The notes below the pieces were generated by a model. It did no database searches and was not told where the DNA came from. It saw nothing but the letters and a program-made list of their open reading frames with translations. A stretch of DNA of 64,000 nt, taken from Dermatemys mawii (taxonomy: Eukaryota; Chordata; Testudines; Dermatemydidae). Below, piece by piece: positions 1 to 12,300 of the stretch (the stretch's first letter is position 1; each line of letters opens with the position of its first letter). Position numbers and translations under genes: made by a program. The stretch covers positions 7,635,982 through 7,699,981 of the forward strand of contig ML677386.1 of the NCBI GenBank assembly GCA_007922305.1, written 5' to 3'.

Positions 1-1077
1 AGAGGGGCCCTTATGCTGGCTCAGATCTGTAGGTGCTACCTTAATACAAAGTAAAACAACAATAATAATAATGTTTTTGCTTGTCTCTTGTTTTCTTTTC
101 ATTTTCTCTTTCTCTGCCCCCTCACACCCACTTCTGTTTCTCTCACACTGTAAATTCTCTTAAAATAGTGCTTTTTTAGCTCTTGTAGGAAACATTGAAT
201 TTCTGTTTCTTTGGAGATAGCCATGATAAGCAAGACACAGGACTTGTGGAGATCTGGCCCTCTTTTGGGCAGTTACCCAAGACAAATTCCTGGAAGCCTT
301 TACTCATCCTTTCCTTGGTTTTAGTAGGCATTATGAGTAATAATTGAATGATACCCAGCTGAGGACTGGGTCCTATATTATTGAACACAAGGTGACAGTG
401 ACTGAAAAATCTCCTTCAACTTTAAACCTCGGAGCTATTAGACTTTCCTTCTTGCTTATTGTCTTCAATTAGTCACAAATTTTTCCACTGTTCTTTACCG
501 TGAGAACTTGTAGCAAATGCTGAACTATTCCATAACATCCCTGTTTCATCATTTGTACTTTGAATGCTGTGATTTGATGTTTTTTTATGCAAAAATTGGT
601 CAAGCCCTTTGAACAGCCCCATGCTCATCAGCTGCCTTCAGGGAATAGCATTTTCAGAGAATGAGGGCAGAAGTCATCATTGAAAATAAATACAGAAAAA
701 AAAGGGAAAAAATAAAACATTTACCAAGTGATTTCTTATTGACGTTTCATTATAATAGTTAACAAAATCACTTTGTATAGTCTTTTGCCATCACAGATAA
801 CAAAAATAAATAAATGGGGCTCAAACCAGGGACAGCATTGCAACAGTTCTCAGAGGGTAAGGGGGAAATAGTTTTTTTACTTAATAATAAATCTATTATT
901 TTTTAAATAAAACTTGCCCACCTCAATCTGTTTACTTTGAAATAGGTCAAATAGTAAAAGTGCGTTTCAAGAACAGGGATTTTGTTGGGTATGCAGAAAT
1001 TAAATTCAGGCCCCAATACAACATATACACCAGGGTTCTCAAAATTATTCATAGTGCAGACTTCTTAAGAGAGAAAG

Positions 1078-1247
1078 GGGGAAATTTTCAAAAGCACCTA
1101 AGTGATGTAGGACCCCACATCTAATATTAAGTGATTTAGGCTCTTAGATGTCTCCCAATGAGACTCTGGCACCTAAGTGCCTGAATCACTTTTGAAAATA
1201 GGATGTGGGCTCCTATGTCACTTAGGAGCTTTTGAAAATGTTACTCT
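1078..1247. repeat. Palindromic MITE, AAATTTTCAAAAGC type
   Basis: The left end (around 1082-1106) and the reverse complement of the right end (around 1218-1243) share a TTTTCAAAAGC-CCTAAGTGA core over about 26 bases, so the unit folds on itself. The interior also contains paired CACCTAAGTG and CACTTAGG motifs. A truncated relative lies inside a SINE at 10838-10972. It has no coding capacity. Confidence 0.75.
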
Positions 1248-1743
1248 AAGTGTCTCATGGATCAGTTTCCATGCTATTGTCCGGCCTCCTTGTGACAATT
1301 ACAGCTGCTGCTTCCATGGTAAGAGAAGTAGGAAAGTATTTTGGCATTTAACTGTCTTTAACACAATAAGTCTAACACAAAGTTAATCATATTGTCCCCT
1401 TTCAATTCCTTTCCCCATGACCATCCTTTCTCTTTCCTGATCCTCCTGTACATCCTTCACTGTAACTTTGTCAACTTTTCCTCCTCTATCCTTGCACGTG
1501 CTTTTGTTCCCTCTGTCCCTCCCTTTTCTCTGCACACACTTCTCCTTTTCCCCTGATTCTCCCTGCACACGCTCACCTAGACACCATTTTCCTTTCTGCA
1601 AGACACAAATGGTTACATGCATTCATGGGAAACAAAAAGGCTCACAAATATGAAAGCAAATTAATTTTTGTGACTAATTCAGTGCAGTATTTGCACAGCT
1701 CTGTTCAAGTGTATCCTATTCTTAAAAGGAAAGAAAAGAGAAG

Positions 1744-1759
1744 GAGAGAGAGAGAGAGA
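1744..1759. repeat. (GA)n microsatellite
   Basis: Sixteen bases of uninterrupted GA dinucleotide. Confidence 0.85.
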
Positions 1760-1796
1760 TGAAGAAGACAACAATGATTACAAACCCCCAAATCCA

Positions 1797-1922
1797 GTAG
1801 AATTTCAACACCTCTCTCTCTGGAGTCTATATTGTTGGATATCTTAAATGAAATATGGTAAAGAGATTATTTTCTTTTAAAGCCAAAAGTCTATCTTTAG
1901 GCCTATGTTCATTTCTAAAACC
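1797..1922 (+). repeat. Diverged direct repeat, copy 1 of 2
   Basis: Similar along its whole length to 3210-3337. Shared blocks include CTCTGGAGTC-ATATTG-TGGAT, AAAGAGATT-TTTTCTT and TAGGCC-TTCATTT-AAAACC. No open frame is preserved and no terminal inverted repeat is evident. It may be an old interspersed family or a local segmental duplication. Confidence 0.7.
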
Positions 1923-3209
1923 TGTACAGTGGAATCTCTTACAACGAAGCCTCTTATTCACAGAACAAAGCGGAGGTTCACTACACTCAGACTTATTTGC
2001 ATATTGCTATGCACTGAAAGATAAATTGAACACAGTCACTCTGCTTCATTATAAGGAGAGTTGCATTACATCTGGGTTAACTATACATGGATCCATAGTT
2101 TCATTAGGTGGGTCAGGAGTGTTATTCTGTGGAGAGGGACAAATTCCTGTTTGAAGAATGAGCTGTGGTCCAAGCCAACAAAGATAAAGCCATTACTACC
2201 CTATATCCACAGCAGCCACCCTCAGAATAATTCTTAGTGTAACTTCACTGAAGAGAAGAGATTTACAGCAACAATGCATGTGTCTCCATTTTTTAACTCA
2301 GAAAAGTCTCAATGCAAAATTAGGGAGAGTGGGAAGCCAAATTAAATAAAAGTGAATACATTCTTTATGTTTATTTCTGTGTAAAGGGAAAATGCTTGAA
2401 TTTCCCTCAGCCCTACCCAGAACTTTCTTCATCATTCCAGACACATATTCAGAGTGCAGACTGTCCTTAGCGAAGGAGCAGCCTACATCCTCGGTCTGAT
2501 CAGCAGATACAAGTGCTGGGACTAAAATGTCTTTGCATTCTCTGTATCTAATATTTACTCTTTAGTTAGCTGTCAGGTTAATGTCTCTCTGCTAGGGTTA
2601 ACATTTATGAAAAGTATTTGATAACATTTGCACACTGAGACTGGTTCATCTGACAGCAACGATTCCATGTTGGCACGGCAGGGCAGTAAGAATACTTGGC
2701 AATGGCTGATTTAATTTCAATATTGCCAAAGAGATAAGAGATGAGAGAGAGAACACAGTGGAAATAATGGCTGTGATGCTGATGAAATCAGCTCTTCAGA
2801 CACTATTTGCTCTTCTTCTCTGAAGGAGGCAATGAAGATTAATAACAGATGGAAAAACACAGCAACATATCCCAGAACATTTTGAACAGAAATCAGATAA
2901 GAGGGAAAGCTAATATGTAACCCAGATTAGGCAATGGTGGGAATAATATAGGAAGCAAATCATCATCTTGAAATGAGACACAAAGCGTGGGAAACCAGAC
3001 TGGGATCCTCGGCATTGACTTGTGAGCAGGTTTGAGAGATGTGTGCTTTCTGTGTACCCTCCCAGGGGCTGTTGCCAGGTGGGATTAATTGGGAAACATG
3101 CCTATCCCTTTCTTTTTCCGTGTACAATCAGTGTCTTAGGGAGGGAAAAAGAAACAACTTCCTAGAGTTCCTAATGGCTGCACAGGTTGCAGTCAGAGTT
3201 CTGCATGAG

Positions 3210-3337
3210 GTAGAATGCTGCCACTGCTATCTCTGGAGTCCATATTGCTGGATGCCCTAAAATGAAAGATGGGAAAGAGATTCTTTTCTTCTTGGGCTTT
3301 CAGTTCTATCACTAGGCCCGCATTCATTTTCAAAACC
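3210..3337 (+). repeat. Diverged direct repeat, copy 2 of 2
   Basis: Counterpart of 1797-1922 in the same orientation, about 1.41 kb away. The two copies differ by scattered substitutions and small indels, and similarity stops abruptly on both sides. The spacing is compatible with two LTR fragments, but I see no TG-CA termini or internal retroviral sequence. Confidence 0.7.
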
Positions 3338-4284
3338 ATGGCAACCCTACGCTAGTGCAGATAAAACCTGACAAAGGGCCCACCTCTAATTATTAGAAGA
3401 ATGCCTTTACGGGCTAGCTTTAAAAATGGTATAAAAATCATACTTCAATGGAGTTATCACAGGAACAAATTTGATCCTGAATGTAGGGGTGAAAGGTTAC
3501 AAGAACATGAGCTAGCTTTTTATTTGGCATTACCATGGGCCCATATGCATAACAGAAAGTCACAATCCAGGCCAGTGAATGTGTAACAGAAGCCTATGCT
3601 ATGCTTGGTTAAAGGTTGTGTATTGATCTGTAAACCTGCCAGTGGGTCTAGTGTCCAGCCATGCTCATGTTTCATCTGGTCTGATCTAGCCTCCACTCAC
3701 CCTTCCACTTGGTTATGCAATGTAGTTCTGTGGAACAGCACTGGAGACAGCACTGGAAAGGGTCTTCCCTTTTGAAAAGGCATAAATATGCCAGCAGTAG
3801 TGGTAGAGTGCTTCAGATCCAGCACGTGCTGAGAGGAGCCGGGTTTGCTAAGGAAACCACAGGAGAGACAGGTGAGACTAAGGACAAAGGCTCAAAAACC
3901 CGTTGATTGAATAGATGGTTTTTCTTTGAATGTTAATTTTTAAATGACTCTCTAGCGCTGGTGAAAGGTTCTGGGCTGGCATCCCTAGAGAGGGAAATCA
4001 TCTTTTTCAGATACAGGTACAGCCTCGGTGCTCATCTGGGGGAAATAATGCGATGGATTTGGCTGCACTAGGCAACTGCCCTGTTCGTAACAAGGGTGGC
4101 CAGCTATGGATCTATGACAAACTGGAAGAGTGTCTGTACTATTTTTTATGAATATTGAGTCTCCCTGTTCAGTATGGCAGAGTTACCAGCCTGAATGCAG
4201 AGTTAAATCGAAGGAGGCTGTAAAGGGGGATGGTTAAGGAACCCAGGGAATGTGAAACAACCTCACAGACAAAACAGCCTCTCA

Positions 4285-4559
4285 GGGTATGTCTACTCAG
4301 TAACTAAACCCTCATGGCTGGCCTGGGTCAGCTGCCTTGGGTTTGGGTTGCAGGGCTGTAAAATTGCTGTGTGGATCTTGAGGCTCAGGCCGGAGCCCAG
4401 CCATTGGGATCCTCCCCATTGCGGGGTCCCAGAGCCCCAGCTCCAGCCTGAACGTCTACACAAGAATTTAACAGCCCATGAGCCCCGTGAACCCGAGTCA
4501 GCTGACTGGGACCAGCTGTGGCTGTGCTCTGGGGCTTTTATTCCAGTGTGAACGTACCC
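4285..4559. mobile_element. Harbinger-type MITE, 275 bp, TSD TCA
   Basis: The left end GGGTATGTCTACTCAG and the reverse complement of the right end, GGGTACGTTCACACTGG, are imperfect terminal inverted repeats. TCA stands directly outside both ends (4282-4284 and 4560-4562), which fits a 3-bp target duplication. The termini resemble those of the large Harbinger near 60.6 kb. It is non-coding. Confidence 0.75.
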
Positions 4560-5711
4560 TCAGGTATGCAGCTTCAAAGGATTGAAGGTAACAATAGCTG
4601 GCCCCAGTCAGGGTAAATGGGGGTATCTTCCCCAAGGCTAAGCCTGGATCAAAGGAGACAAAAAAGAGAAAACCCTGAAAGGCATTAGAAAAGGGAAGGG
4701 GTTTGGATGAATGAACGCGGCTAGCTGGCCAGGCTCTGCCAGTGAAAAGGCTTGCAGGGTAACAGAGACAGAGGAAAGGCTGCAAACCACGTAGGCTGCT
4801 TCTCCCAAGACAGAGCCATCTAAGCTACAGAGAGAGAGAGAGATTCAACGTAGGTAAGGGCGTACATATCAGTACTCTATGTTGGTTTACACCTACTTCT
4901 TTAAGAGCTGGGTGCTTTGGGGGAAAAATAAATCAGGCTTTGTTTTGAAGAAGTTGTTTCTATCCCACTGTAAGCACATGCTGGCACAGGCTCCCACTGA
5001 GATACCATGGCAGGCTCCAAGGACAACTGGACCTAGAATTAGACGTGATTAGTACCAGGGCCTATGACTCAGGCCCTGTTCTGAGAATGGATGAATTGCA
5101 GAACTCCAGTCCAAGAGGAGCCTGCCGTGTGTGGGAGGGTGCTCCTGGAAAGACACCGAGAAGGGATACAGTACAGCTAGCCTGGTAATCACATGCCCCA
5201 AGGCAGAAGACCATTTCACTGCTAGAGTAGATTGGCCAAAATCATTTTCACCATGGGAAAGGATTCTTAAAACTTGGTTTCCAATGGGCGAAAGTCCTAT
5301 TAGAGATCAGGACTAGGGATGGAATGGCAGTGCCCTTTAATTCTTGGCCTTTCTGTTGCAATTGCCTACTGATCACCTGGGAAATGCTAAGGAGATGATC
5401 TGGCTGAAAATACATTCAGCACAGCTGGCAGAGTAGCTATGCCTTTTATGAGAAGAGGAGCAGGAAAGCATCTTGTTCCATTTAATTGCAATTTAGTTGC
5501 AATTTACTAAATAATCCCACAAATTTGATGCTTTAGAGATTTAGCTGCGTCCTGACAAACTCTGGGATGGGAAGTTTGCTTTGAGCACCACCAGCTGATT
5601 TAAGCCAAAAGCTGCTACAGAAGGAAGGAGGGAAATGTTGCAGTGCTGAAGGCCATGACTGGACTAATAAAGGAGGCAGTATGCTAGCTAAATAGGGAGA
5701 AAAAAATAAAT

Positions 5712-6112
5712 CTGTAGTTTAAGCATTGAACTGGGAGTCAAGAAAGCTGGGTTCTATTCCAGTACTCTTCCCCAGTCTTGTGTAACTTTGAGCAAGTCCT
5801 TTAGGGCCACATTTTCATTAACTAGGCAGGCGTGCAAATGTCCAGCTACTCTATTGTGCATGAGCAAATCCGCAGCTTGCACACACGTGGCTAGAGAAGT
5901 GTACACAACTGGGGATTTAAATGCACGTTAGTGTGCAGGCCGTCCTGGTGGTGCATCTGTCTAACGGTGTGAATTTTAGTTCGTAGTTAATCTCTCTGTG
6001 CCTCAATCTTCCCATCTGCAAAATGGGGCAATACCCCAGACAGGTGCTGGGAGGTTTCTGGCATTACTAACTGCAAAGCACTTTGAGATCCTCAGCTGTA
6101 GTGCCTTTCATC
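5712..6112 (+). repeat. tRNA-derived SINE with an internal insertion
   Basis: The left part (5712-5805) reads like a SINE head and body, with CTGGGTTCTATTCC and GAGCAAGTCC. The body resumes near 5980 with the TCTCTGTGCCTCAATCTTCC and AAAATGGGG blocks seen in the SINE at 8028-8290. The 175 bp between them are foreign and may be a MITE. Confidence 0.65.
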
Positions 6113-6325
6113 TGGATTTAGGATACCCCATTATCATGCCATGAAAGTGCCAGCCACCTAGAGAATGGATTCAAATCACAGCACCACCAATCAGTGTAAA
6201 CAATGAGCACCAAGAAGGAAGGTGGTGAAAAGGAACAGAGCCCATTGCAGACAATGTTGCTAGGGCACTTCTCAGCAGGCTCAGACTGCCAGACTCACAG
6301 CAGCTGCCATTCAGACCTTCTACAA

Positions 6326-7249
6326 CAGGGGTGGGCAAACTTTTTGGCCCAAGGACCACGTTGGGTCTACAAAATTATATGGAGGGCCAGGTAAGGGAAG
6401 GCCCCCGCCCCCAATCCAGCCCCCTCCCACTTCTGGCCCCAAGCCAGCCCCCTCCCACTTCCTGGCCCCTGACTGCCCCCTCAGAATCCCCATCCAATCC
6501 CCTCCCATCCCCTGACTGTCCCTTCCAAAGACCCCTAACCACCCCCAGGACCCCAACCAATGCCCCTGCTCCCTGTCCCCTGACTGCTCCGACCCCTATC
6601 CACCCTCCCACCCCCTAACCACCACCCCAGAACCTCACCCACTATCCAACCCACCCTGCTCCCTGACTTCCCCCTCCAGACTACCCCCCAACCACCACTC
6701 TGGAACCCCCCCAATCCCCCTCCACCCCCTTACCATGAGTGCTGGCCCGGATCTAGAGGAAAAGGGGGAGCGCACAGCCCCGGTCCCCGGACTGCCTCCC
6801 ATGTGCTGTGGCTCCAGGAGAGGGGCTCAGCGCGCAGTCCCAGCCCCCCGGAGCGCCGCCTCCATGGCGTGACTGCGGGGGAGGGGCTGAAGGCGCAACC
6901 CCAGCCAGCCCCCGGAGTGCCGCCCACATGGCGTGGCTCCGGGGAGGGGCTGAGCATGCAGCCCCGGCCGGCCGCCGGAGTGCCGCCCCCGCAGCACTGC
7001 TCAGGGAGAGGGGCTCAGCGTGCCACCCATGCGGCGCAGCTCTAGCAAGGGGCTGAGAACACAGGCCCGGCCCCCGGAGTGCTGCCCACATGGTGCGGCT
7101 CAGGGGAGCAGGGAGCGCACAACCCTGGCCGCAGCACTACGCGGCGCGGCTCCAGGGGAGGGGCGGGGGCAGCCTCACTGGCCAGGGAGCCGGATGGGAC
7201 GGTCCCGCGGGCCGGATTCGGCCCGCGGGCCGTAGTTTGCCCACCCCTG
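6326..7249. mobile_element. Non-autonomous hAT element, 924 bp, TSD TTCTACAA
   Basis: The left terminus CAGGGGTGGGCAAACTTTTT and the reverse complement of the right terminus, CAGGGGTGGGCAAACTACGG, form terminal inverted repeats. Both ends are flanked by the identical octamer TTCTACAA (6318-6325 and 7250-7257), the 8-bp target duplication typical of hAT. The interior has no transposase. Its first half is extremely C-rich on the + strand. From about 6780 to 7170 there is a GC- and CpG-rich array of diverged units of roughly 60 bp, recurring as CGGAGTGCCGCCC, ATGGCG and GGGGAGGGGCTGA. The many overlapping open frames here are artefacts of GC bias. Confidence 0.92.
6780..7170. repeat. CpG-rich degenerate minisatellite inside the hAT element
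   Basis: At least five diverged copies of a unit of about 60-65 bp with the order CGGAGTG, CCGCCCACATGG, GCGTGGCTC, GGGGAGGGGCTGAG, GCGCA. Variation between units shows the array is old. It is the most GC-rich stretch in the left half of the window. Confidence 0.7.
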
Positions 7250-7257
7250 TTCTACAA

Positions 7258-8534
7258 CTACCAAAGAAGAGCAGAGCTGAAAACTGAGCCTATTTTCTCA
7301 TCTTGCACGATTCATGTGCCTTCCAGAGTGGGGAAAGAGCTAAAAGAGGGACCCAGTTCTTATACCACAGCTCACATTAAGTTGTGTTATACTTCATAAG
7401 TGGTTCTACTGAAATCAGCAGAAACACTTATGGAGTAAGGCACTACTCATTGTGATGAAGGGTGTCAGAATCTGGCCCTTAATTAAAAACATTTTGAACT
7501 ATGATGGATGTTACTATTTACAAATGATGACATCTTGTAATATGAAACATGCAGGTTTCCAATCCACAACTTAAAATTTAAAGATGACACTAAAAATTCA
7601 GAAACAAGCAAAATTTGGTATATCATTAAAGATAATTAGGACATGCAAAATCTGTAAGAACACAACAGTACTGGGTATGCATATGTCTGTCTCTCTCTTC
7701 ATGGATACTCTCAGAAATCCAGAGTGAACACACACAATAAAATTTGATTTCTAGTGAAGTAAAATGAGAGTTGAAAATTGTCTCAGTACAGGATGGAAAT
7801 TGCTAATCCAGTATAGCAAAACGTTCATAACTTCTAGAACAGCGATTGTTATAGGGAAGTAATGTGGAAAAAAATATCTCAACCTCTGCTAATGCTGAAG
7901 CTTTTGTGAAAGGAGGGAGAGAGAGAACACAGCCCATGTCAGAGGCATGTTGTGAGAATTATTGAGTGTTTGTATTGCATGTTGAAAATAAGTGCCAAGT
8001 ACTACGATGATTAGATACACAGAGGAAAAAGATGGCACAGTGCTTGTGGGGTGGGAGGCAGCAGGCTGGGAGTTCAGAGACCTGGCTTCAATTCCCTGCT
8101 CTGCCACAGACTTCCTGCATAAGCTTGGGCAAGTCACAATTTCTCTGTGCCTTAGTTGTCCAACTGTGAAATGGGGTTAATAGCACTTCCTTACCTCACA
8201 GGCGTGTTGTGAAGATATGTATAAATAAAATGAGAGGCACTCAGCTGCTACATGCCTGGGGCTATACAAGTACCAGTGACACACACTGGGGGTGGGATCT
8301 TCATGAGAACCCAGCATCTGCTCCCATTGAGCTCAATGGATACTTTACCATTGTTTTCAGTCAGAGGAGAGTTAGGCCAATACTAAACCCCTTTGAAAAC
8401 TCCCACCCATCTGATTTCCTGATCTGTGAGGATAAGCAATATTAACATCTCACACTGCCCGTGAGAGGAACAAAGTAAATGGCATGTTAATTAGCTAACC
8501 CTTCCCCTTACTTTTTCTTTTTTTTTCCAAACAG
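7258..8534. other. Sequence upstream of the first AGT coding exon
   Basis: Apart from a SINE at 8028-8290 and a CCCATTGAGCTCAATGG foldback motif near 8323 there is no recognisable gene. In mammals AGT has a short non-coding first exon upstream. I cannot identify it or its TATA box here with confidence. The stretch ends in the polypyrimidine tract of the AGT splice acceptor at 8531-8534. Confidence 0.5.
8028..8290 (+). repeat. tRNA-derived SINE (CryI-like)
   Basis: Contains the ordered blocks CTGGCTTCAATTCCCTGCTC, CACAGACTTCCTG, TTGGGCAAGTCAC, TCTCTGTGCCTTAG, AAATGGGG, CTCACAGGCGTGTTGTGA and a GCACTCAG-CTATACAAGTACC tail, in the order of the abundant turtle and crocodilian tRNA-SINEs. It ends about 245 bp before the AGT splice acceptor. 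Confidence 0.8.
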
Positions 8535-9351
8535 ACTTTGCTGAAATTGTTCTCCAACATGAATCCAGGAGTGAGCCTCCTGTGTCTCTTTCTGTGTCTG
8601 AGCCCTGTTGTGTGTGACCGGGTATATGTTCACCCCTTCCATCTGTTTTCCTACAACAAAAGCAGCTGCAAGAAGCTGGATAACTTGATGCAGGAGGAGA
8701 AAATGTTTGTCCCCATTTCCATTGACTCCCAAATCATCCCTGCCTATGAAGAGAACTTGAAAGACAAAACCAAGCTGGGAACACAGAGCTCAGACACCAA
8801 GGGTGACCAAAGGCGGAGCTACTTGAAAGACCTCGTGCATGTCCTTGGAATGCGCTTCTATGGGGTGCTGAAGGAAACGCTGAAGGGCGAAAACATTTTC
8901 CTGTCACCTACCAATCTCTACAGGTCTTTGTTGTGGTTCTACTTAGGGGCCTCCGAACAGACAGCAGCTGATTTACAGAACTTCTTGGGCTTTGTTCCCC
9001 CTTCTGGGGACCCAGACTGCACCTCCAAAGTGGATGGACACAAAGTCCTTTTGACCTTGAAGACCATAGATGACCTGCTCCTCTCCAGTGGAGTGGATGA
9101 TCTGCTTTTTACCAAGCTTTCCTGCCTCTTCTCTGCTCCCAGTGTGCGTTTATCTGAATCACTCGTGCACAGCCTGGCCTCTTCTGCTGATTATTTCTAT
9201 GCCCGAGCTGTTGACTTTACGAACCCAAGTCAGGCAGCAGAACTAATCGAAAGCTTTGTGAATGGCAAAGATGCCAGCAGAACCCAGAACGTACTGACAA
9301 ACATAGACCCATCTACCACCCTGCTGTTTGTGACTTCCATTCACTTTAAAG
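8535..9351 (+). CDS. AGT: AGT first coding exon (24 nt of 5' UTR, then residues 1-264)
   Basis: The acceptor is CCAAACAG at 8527-8534 after a long T-rich tract, and the donor is AAAG|GTAAGA at 9351/9352. ATG at 8559 starts the signal peptide. The exon carries the angiotensin peptide, both conserved cysteines and about the first half of the serpin fold, ending in IHFK. It leaves a phase-1 overhang. Confidence 0.96.
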
Positions 9352-12300
9352 GTAAGAACAATGAGCATTCATTTCAGTGGCAATCTCAGGGGGGCAGCTA
9401 ATGACCTCCAGGTTCATCTGTTTCTGAAAGCCAGCATATTTTGTACTGTTTGTATTGTTGGTAGAGCAAGTTCCTCTTTGTGCTCAGCCCTGTACAAAAA
9501 CAGTCAGTATCCCCCAAAGAGCTTATGGTCTAAACAGACAAGAGAAAGGGTGGGAGAAAGGAAGTATTACAATCCCCCTGTTACAGATGTGAAACTGCAC
9601 TTAAAGTGAGTAAGTGACTTGCCCAGAGTCACACAGGAAATCTGTCTGAGAAACTGAGGCCAGATCTCCTGATTCCCACACCTGTGCCTTACCCACAAGG
9701 TCTTCCTTCTCTCCAAGTGCATGTTGCATCAGTAGCCCATCTACAGACAGACCATGAAAGGCAACTTCTGTCAGTCAGCCACAGAGTCATTGCCGTGCAG
9801 AAAGGGGACTGAGGGGAGAATGGAGGGAGATTTCCTCTGACCAGTTGTGTAGAGATCCATAGCCTGGGGACCCAAACCTATGAAACAAACCAACCGTACC
9901 CACTGCCTACCTGTTCTGCCTCTCTGCTGGCCCCAGGCAGGGCAAAGATGCTATATCAGAAACCACCCTGAATACTGCCAAAGTTCTGAAGTAAGAGTCC
10001 CACTCCTGCACATTTCACATGGCACAGTTGGAAAGGGCTCCTGGTCCCTCAGTGTATTTTGCAGAAGAAGAGAATAGGCGAACTCAACCTGATGCTCTGG
10101 CTAATTCCAACCAGGATAGTTCATTTCCACGTACATAGAACTCCTCCTGTAGCTCCAGTAGTATAGTTAGCCTCCACATTCCCTTCTAAAACACTGGGGT
10201 TGTGGACTGCTACGGGCACACAGTAGCTGCCATAGTCCATCCAAGAGGTAGCTGCTCTTCAGGGGTGGATGAGCAATAGCTACACTTACAGTCTGTTGGG
10301 ATCCTTGAAATTGACTTCATTGACTTCATCCTTGAAATCCACTTCATACAGCCTCTCTCTCATGAGAGTCATGCACTACTACTGGGACAATGATCAGGAA
10401 CCACATAATATTCATGTTCAAGTTATTGGTTATATTGTGGTCACTTTGGTGACCCAATAATAGGCTTTTCAAAATGGGTTTGGGGCTGGCCTACTCTGCT
10501 CCTCATAAGTGAACTGGAGTTTGACCATGGCTTTCAATGGAAGCAGAGCTAGCTCAGTGCTGAGTGCTTTGGAAAACCTCACCCTAAGTCTTTATTAAAC
10601 TAGAGTAGAAGGACCACTTTTACATTGGGTCAGTGATACCAAGCAGTCAAGTGGCTGCACTCACAAACTATAATGACATGAAGTCTATTGTCAAATATGA
10701 TGCACAGTGTCTTAATGGGCAAGAGAGACTGGGGAGGAATTGTTGGCCAGTGACTAAGCTAGTCAGAAGAACTGGGTCCTGTTCCTGGATGTGCACTGTC
10801 ACATTTTGTGACCTTGGGCAAGTCACTTAAGGTCTATGGGTAAAATTTTCAAAAAACCCTTAGTGACAGCAGCCTAAGTCCCCTTTTCAAAAGTGACTTA
10901 GGCATGTCAGGGCCTAAATTCCAACTGACTTTCAATGAGACTTAGTCTCCTAATGGAACTTGGGTGCTTTTGTGCCTCAGTTTTCCCACCTGTAAGCTGG
11001 AGATCAAACTTACCTATCTCTTGTGGGTGTGCTAAGCTTCAATTTTGTAATGCTAGGGCTTGTCTACACATGAAATGCTACAATGGTACAGCTGCATTGT
11101 AGTCCTTCAGTGTAGACCCTCTCTATGCCAATGGGAGGAGCTCCCACATCAGCATAGGTAATCCACCTCCCTAACAGGCAGTAGTCTGGTGGACAGAAAA
11201 ATTAGACCTACTGCTCTCTACACCAGGGGTTAAGTAAGTTTAACTATGTTGCTCAGAGGTGTAGATTTTTCACACCCCTAAGCAACATAGCTGAGTTGTC
11301 CTAACTTTGTAGGATAAACCAGGCCTCAGTAAACCAATCTGAAATCCTCAGATGAAAGGCGCTGGCTCTTCAAGGTTTCAGACTGGTCTACGAAGTGCTT
11401 AGCTCAGGGTTGGTGCTGTAGAAATAACAGGTATTATTATGAGATGAATCTTACCTTTTAACTTTGCTGAGTGCTAGGCACAAGCAGAGAGGGTAGAGTT
11501 GTTTTATAGCAAAGCTATTTCCTTGGATCGCTTTCCCTTGTGTTTGAAACTCACTGTTTGATTTAGGAATGTACGTTTGTCATGTCTCTCTGCTCCACCA
11601 GTCTAGCTGTTTTTCATCTGCTCTCTTAGGAAGCGGATGCGTGCACACAGCCAGACTCCACAGCGGGGTTAGAGAAAAGCAGTTCAGATATGGGTGAATT
11701 AGAAAATAACCATTGCTGCAGCCCATCCCTACTGTTCAGCAGATCTCGCTTGGCTCTTCTGTTTACTGAAGAGCCGCCATGCTAATTTACAGTTTCAAGC
11801 GTCACATTTTCTCCCAGTAAACACAGGAGCGGAAGATATATCAAATTCTTATAGGCTATATTGCATGTGATCATAAGGTATTACCCATAATCATGGGAAC
11901 ATGTATGTGGCAGCGATCCAATTAGAAACCAAGGTTTCAATATTCTAGACCTCCAAGTTGTAACCCTCTTATATATAAATCAAGACTAAGCCTCTCTCCA
12001 CATTACAGAATGCATTGTGGTACAACCGCCAAGTTCACAAAGGGACTGTCAAGCACAGTACAGCCACAACAAAAAGGAACAAGACTCATTTTTGAAATTC
12101 CTTGCAGGCCACACTTGATTAAACACACAATTTAGTGTGAATGTGTGTGTGTGGGGGCGGGGGAGAGGTAGATTTTTTTTTTTTTCAAAGTTGCAAAAAT
12201 AAATAATTAAAAATCAACACAAGAAGCCGGATCCTACAATAGCATAGTCAGATGGTAGGCAAAAGGTAGGCTAGGCAAAAATTTTCCACACCCACACTGT

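Larger units (their letters stand above)
1..6317. other. Intergenic region upstream of AGT; no host exon recognised
   Basis: AT-rich non-coding sequence in which I find no exon with convincing splice sites or family similarity. Short open frames are scattered on both strands and look like chance. Recognisable contents are a palindromic MITE near 1.1 kb, a GA microsatellite near 1.75 kb, a pair of diverged 126-bp repeats at 1.8 and 3.2 kb, a Harbinger-type MITE at 4.3 kb and a SINE at 5.7-6.1 kb, each listed separately. The rest of the stretch shows nothing I can name. Confidence 0.6.
10740..11420 (+). repeat. tRNA-SINE interrupted by two MITEs
   Basis: SINE blocks are split in three: TGACCTTGGGCAAGTCACTTA before 10830, TGTGCCTCAGTTTTCCCACC at 10972-10991, and a 3' part after 11326. 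The interruptions are the MITEs at 10838-10972 and 11056-11325, so at least two later insertions hit one SINE. Confidence 0.65.

Noticed and set aside
6331..7399. Several overlapping Pro/Ala/Gly-rich open frames of up to 112 codons on both strands
   Set aside because: They lie inside the GC-rich hAT element, follow its repeat units, and show no family similarity or splice context.
8538..8558. In-frame upstream codons before the AGT ATG
   Set aside because: They begin with TTG, not ATG, and lie in the 5' untranslated part of the exon; the ATG at 8559 gives a clean signal peptide.
9352..9401. Open frame continuing past the first AGT coding exon
   Set aside because: The donor AAAG|GTAAGA ends the exon; the continuation is intron and does not match serpins.
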